DNA of 17,125 nucleotides from Acidimicrobiaceae bacterium (GTDB lineage: Bacteria; Actinomycetota; Acidimicrobiia; Acidimicrobiales; UBA8592), in the NCBI GenBank assembly GCA_002722525.1, contig PBMJ01000022.1, forward strand, positions 1-17,125, written 5' to 3'. Made by a program: the position numbers and the translations under genes. Under the pieces are notes generated by a model, which worked only from the letters and a program-made list of their open reading frames with translations, was not told where the DNA came from and searched no databases. Shown here one piece after another: positions 15,369-17,125 of this stretch. Positions within the stretch are counted from its first letter, which is position 1, and every line of letters starts with the position of its first letter.

Positions 15369-16156
15369 GGTTGATTGCTTTCAAAGGCGGTCGTAGCAGA
15401 TAGGTAGGAAGGATTTTCTCCTCCACCATGGATAACAAGATTTGATCCTGATATCCAATTAGACGCTTCTGAGGCTACGAATAGGCATGCATTAGCAACA
15501 TCTTCTGGGCCTCCCAAACGTCTCATTGGGATAGTTTTTTCTATTTCAGAAACACTTTCATCATCTCCATAAAAAGCTCGGCTGTCCTCTGTGAGAATTA
15601 ATCCTGCAGTAACTGAGACAACTCGAATTTCTGGACCCCATTCTAGAGCTAATGTCTCAGTGGCATTCAGTAAGCCGGCTTTGGCAGCGCCATAAGCCAC
15701 TCCCATGGGGTTCGCCCGCATTCCACTGATACTTGAGATGTTAATTATCAATCCGCCACCGCCACTGTCAATCATTGCTTTCTTTGCCATTTGTGCGAAA
15801 ATCAAAGGAGCTACCAGATTCAGATCAATGATACTTTTTGTAAAGCGTTCTGAGGCTGAGCTCGAGTCTGCTGGAGGCGCTCCGCCTGCGTTATTTACCA
15901 ATATGTCTAAACGGCCATAAGTAGCTATGCAGTAATCGATCAGCGCCATGATTTGAGTGCTTTCTCTAACATCGCACTGGAAGTAGTCAGCAATACTCTC
16001 TCCATCCTGGATGGTTTCCTGAGGTCGGTTTCGAGCACAGATGATTACTTTGGCTTTTTCTTTGAGGAAACTTTGAGCAATTTGTTTCCCTATTCCTTTG
16101 GTCCCACCTGTAACAATGACGACCTTATCTGCAATACCACTATCAGGATTTGCCAT
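15365..16156 (-). CDS. Short-chain dehydrogenase, Rv3549c-like
   Basis: A classical 263-residue SDR. It has TGGTKGIG (16-23) for NAD(P), NNAGG (88-92) and the catalytic set Ser142, Tyr155 and Lys159 (YGAAK), with standard spacing. Leu112-Asn113 in DLNLVAPL supplies the fourth catalytic residue. The C-terminal HGGGENPSYLSATT and the YGDDESV...IPMRRL block resemble, from memory, the SDR of the mycobacterial KstR2 regulon region (Rv3549c), whose substrate is not firmly known. The ATG at 16156 is backed by a perfect AGGAGG 5 bases upstream. It is the first gene of the leftward operon, and is divergent from the ipdA-like gene with a shared 127-bp control region. Confidence 0.86.
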   Translation of the reverse strand: MANPDSGIADKVVIVTGGTKGIGKQIAQSFLKEKAKVIICARNRPQETIQDGESIADYFQCDVRESTQIMALIDYCIATYGRLDILVNNAGGAPPADSSSASERFTKSIIDLNLVAPLIFAQMAKKAMIDSGGGGLIINISSISGMRANPMGVAYGAAKAGLLNATETLALEWGPEIRVVSVTAGLILTEDSRAFYGDDESVSEIEKTIPMRRLGGPEDVANACLFVASEASNWISGSNLVIHGGGENPSYLSATTAFESNQP

Positions 16157-16283
16157 ATGGCCTCCTAGTTGATCAAAGTATTAAAAATGTTGCTTTCCTT
16201 ATTGTGGCAGATCGAGGGAAGAATTGAGATAACCTTTTTAGTTATCTGGGAAATATAGACTTTCCGCGATTATGGGAGAACCA
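16157..16283. promoter_or_regulatory. Divergent control region between the SDR operon and ipdA
   Basis: This 127-bp gap must carry promoters for both directions, so the two transcripts may share a regulator. A perfect 7-bp inverted repeat sits at 16227-16247. TATAGA (16254-16259) or the overlapping TAGACT could be a rightward -10, but no matching -35 was found. Leftward, TAATAC/TACTTT near 16175-16185 is possible. Neither KstR nor KstR2 consensus motifs were seen. Confidence 0.45.
16227..16247. repeat. Inverted repeat AGATAAC-N7-GTTATCT
   Basis: The 7-bp arms are perfect around a 7-base spacer, located 37 bp before the ipdA start and between two divergent pathway operons. Size and position suit a dimeric regulator such as a TetR-type protein. 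The inner AAC/GTT pair recalls the KstR site, but the spacing is 7 rather than 2, so it is not that motif. Confidence 0.45.
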
Positions 16284-17125
16284 ATGGCTGACAAGGTCAT
16301 AACTGAAGAGGAGTTCATAGCCGAGTTGGAAAATGGTATGACTATTGGTGTTGGTGGTTGGGGGTCACGCCGGAAACCGATGTCGCTCGTTCGAGCGATA
16401 ATCCGATCAGGTGTAACTGATTTAACTCTAGTTAGTTATGGCGGGCCCGAAATCGGAATTCTATCTGCAACCGGACAATTGAAGAAAGCAGTGTATGGCT
16501 TTGTTTCTCTCGACTCGATACCTTTAGAGCCCCATTTTCGTGTTGCTCGCCAAACTGGAGCTATTGAGGCTGTCGAATTTGATGAGGGGGCTTTCTATCT
16601 TGGGCTTCTAGCTGCATCACATAGAGTTCCGTTTTACCCCACGAGGGCAGGCCTCGGATCTGATATGTTAGCTATGAATCCAGAACTCCGAACTATCGTT
16701 TCACCGTATTCGGGACCGGATGGGGGAGAAGGAGAAACTCTAGTAGCTATCCCTGCATTTGATATAGATCTTTCGATTATTCACATGAATAGAGCTGATG
16801 CGGGAGGTAATGGACAGTTTCTTGGCCCAGACCTGTATTTTGATGACCTATTTGCGATGGCGGCGAAGCGAACATTCATGAGTTGCGAGCAAGTTATTCC
16901 TACTGAAAATTTTCTAAATGAGGGGAGCGTACATACCTTAAAGATTCCCCGGATCTTTGTAGATGGCGTAATTGAAGCTCCTATGGGAGCTCATTTTACA
17001 GAATGCCTACCTGACTACAGTAGAGATGAAGCCTTCCAAAAAATGTATGGCGCAACCGCATCGGATAAAGAGTTGTGGGATGTGTTCAATGAGAAGTATC
17101 TTCAAGCTGGTTCACACGAAGAGTA
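16284..17125 (+). CDS. ipdA: IpdA-like CoA-transferase-family subunit, 3' end cut by window
   Basis: 280 codons of a protein usually about 290 residues long, so nearly complete. It resembles IpdA (Rv3551), the alpha subunit of IpdAB, a CoA-transferase-fold hydrolase that opens the last steroid ring of COCHEA-CoA. Family stretches as I remember them: GMTIGVGGWGSRRKPMSLVR (18-37), TDLTLVSYGGPEIGIL (45-60), YGFVSLDS (71-78), TGAIEAVEFDEG (91-102), RAGLGSD (121-127), YFDDLFAMAAKR (185-196) and VDGVIEAPMGAHFT (226-239). Glu101 in FDEG lies where I recall the proposed catalytic acid. I chose ATG at 16284, since GGGAG lies 5-6 bases upstream; an in-frame ATG at 16272 lacks one. The partner ipdB is expected just beyond the window edge. 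Confidence 0.9.
   Translation, partial: MADKVITEEEFIAELENGMTIGVGGWGSRRKPMSLVRAIIRSGVTDLTLVSYGGPEIGILSATGQLKKAVYGFVSLDSIPLEPHFRVARQTGAIEAVEFDEGAFYLGLLAASHRVPFYPTRAGLGSDMLAMNPELRTIVSPYSGPDGGEGETLVAIPAFDIDLSIIHMNRADAGGNGQFLGPDLYFDDLFAMAAKRTFMSCEQVIPTENFLNEGSVHTLKIPRIFVDGVIEAPMGAHFTECLPDYSRDEAFQKMYGATASDKELWDVFNEKYLQAGSHEE

Overview
The window reads as a stretch of an actinobacterial chromosome, most likely from an uncultured acidimicrobial or related lineage of moderate G+C (judged by eye, not counted). The pointers are mycobacterial-type proteins: a CtpE-like P-type ATPase, an Rv2258c-like methyltransferase, an F420-type luciferase-like oxidoreductase, and several enzymes that closely resemble the Mycobacterium/Rhodococcus cholesterol-degradation set. 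These assignments rest on remembered family sequences, since no search was run. Codon use is not strongly GC-biased, unlike most cultured actinobacteria. No tRNA, rRNA, CRISPR array, insertion sequence or phage gene was recognised. Coding density is high and no gene-free gap exceeds about 150 bases.

Layout. (1) 1-785 (-): the first 261 codons of a D-aminoacylase-type amidohydrolase, divergent from an aldehyde dehydrogenase (881-2341, +). (2) 2412-6701 (-): a probable operon running Nudix hydrolase, CtpE-like cation ATPase, then SAM methyltransferase. (3) 6761-8673 (+): an orphan lipoprotein of the branched-chain amino-acid binding protein type and an unrecognised 158-residue protein. (4) 8694-10268 (-): three unrecognised genes, two with an N-terminal membrane anchor and two overlapping by 4 bp, with a striking 30-bp inverted repeat between the first and second. 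(5) 10414-13320 (+): a FadA5-like steroid thiolase, a long SDR resembling Rv3548c, and an IpdF-like SDR. (6) 13351-16156 (-): a tightly overlapped three-gene operon of SDR (Rv3549c-like), metallo-beta-lactamase-fold hydrolase and LLM-class oxidoreductase (Rv3520c-like). (7) 16284 to the end (+): an IpdA-like CoA-transferase-family subunit cut by the window edge.

Regions 5-7 are the main interest. In Mycobacterium tuberculosis the homologues FadA5, two SDRs, IpdA and IpdF lie close together in the cholesterol locus. They act in side-chain thiolysis (FadA5) and in opening the last two steroid rings (IpdF, IpdA with IpdB). Finding this group together here suggests catabolism of a steroid or a similar bicyclic CoA ester. 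The operon also contains a metallo-beta-lactamase-fold hydrolase that I do not know as a member of the characterised pathway. It is the best candidate here for an undescribed step.
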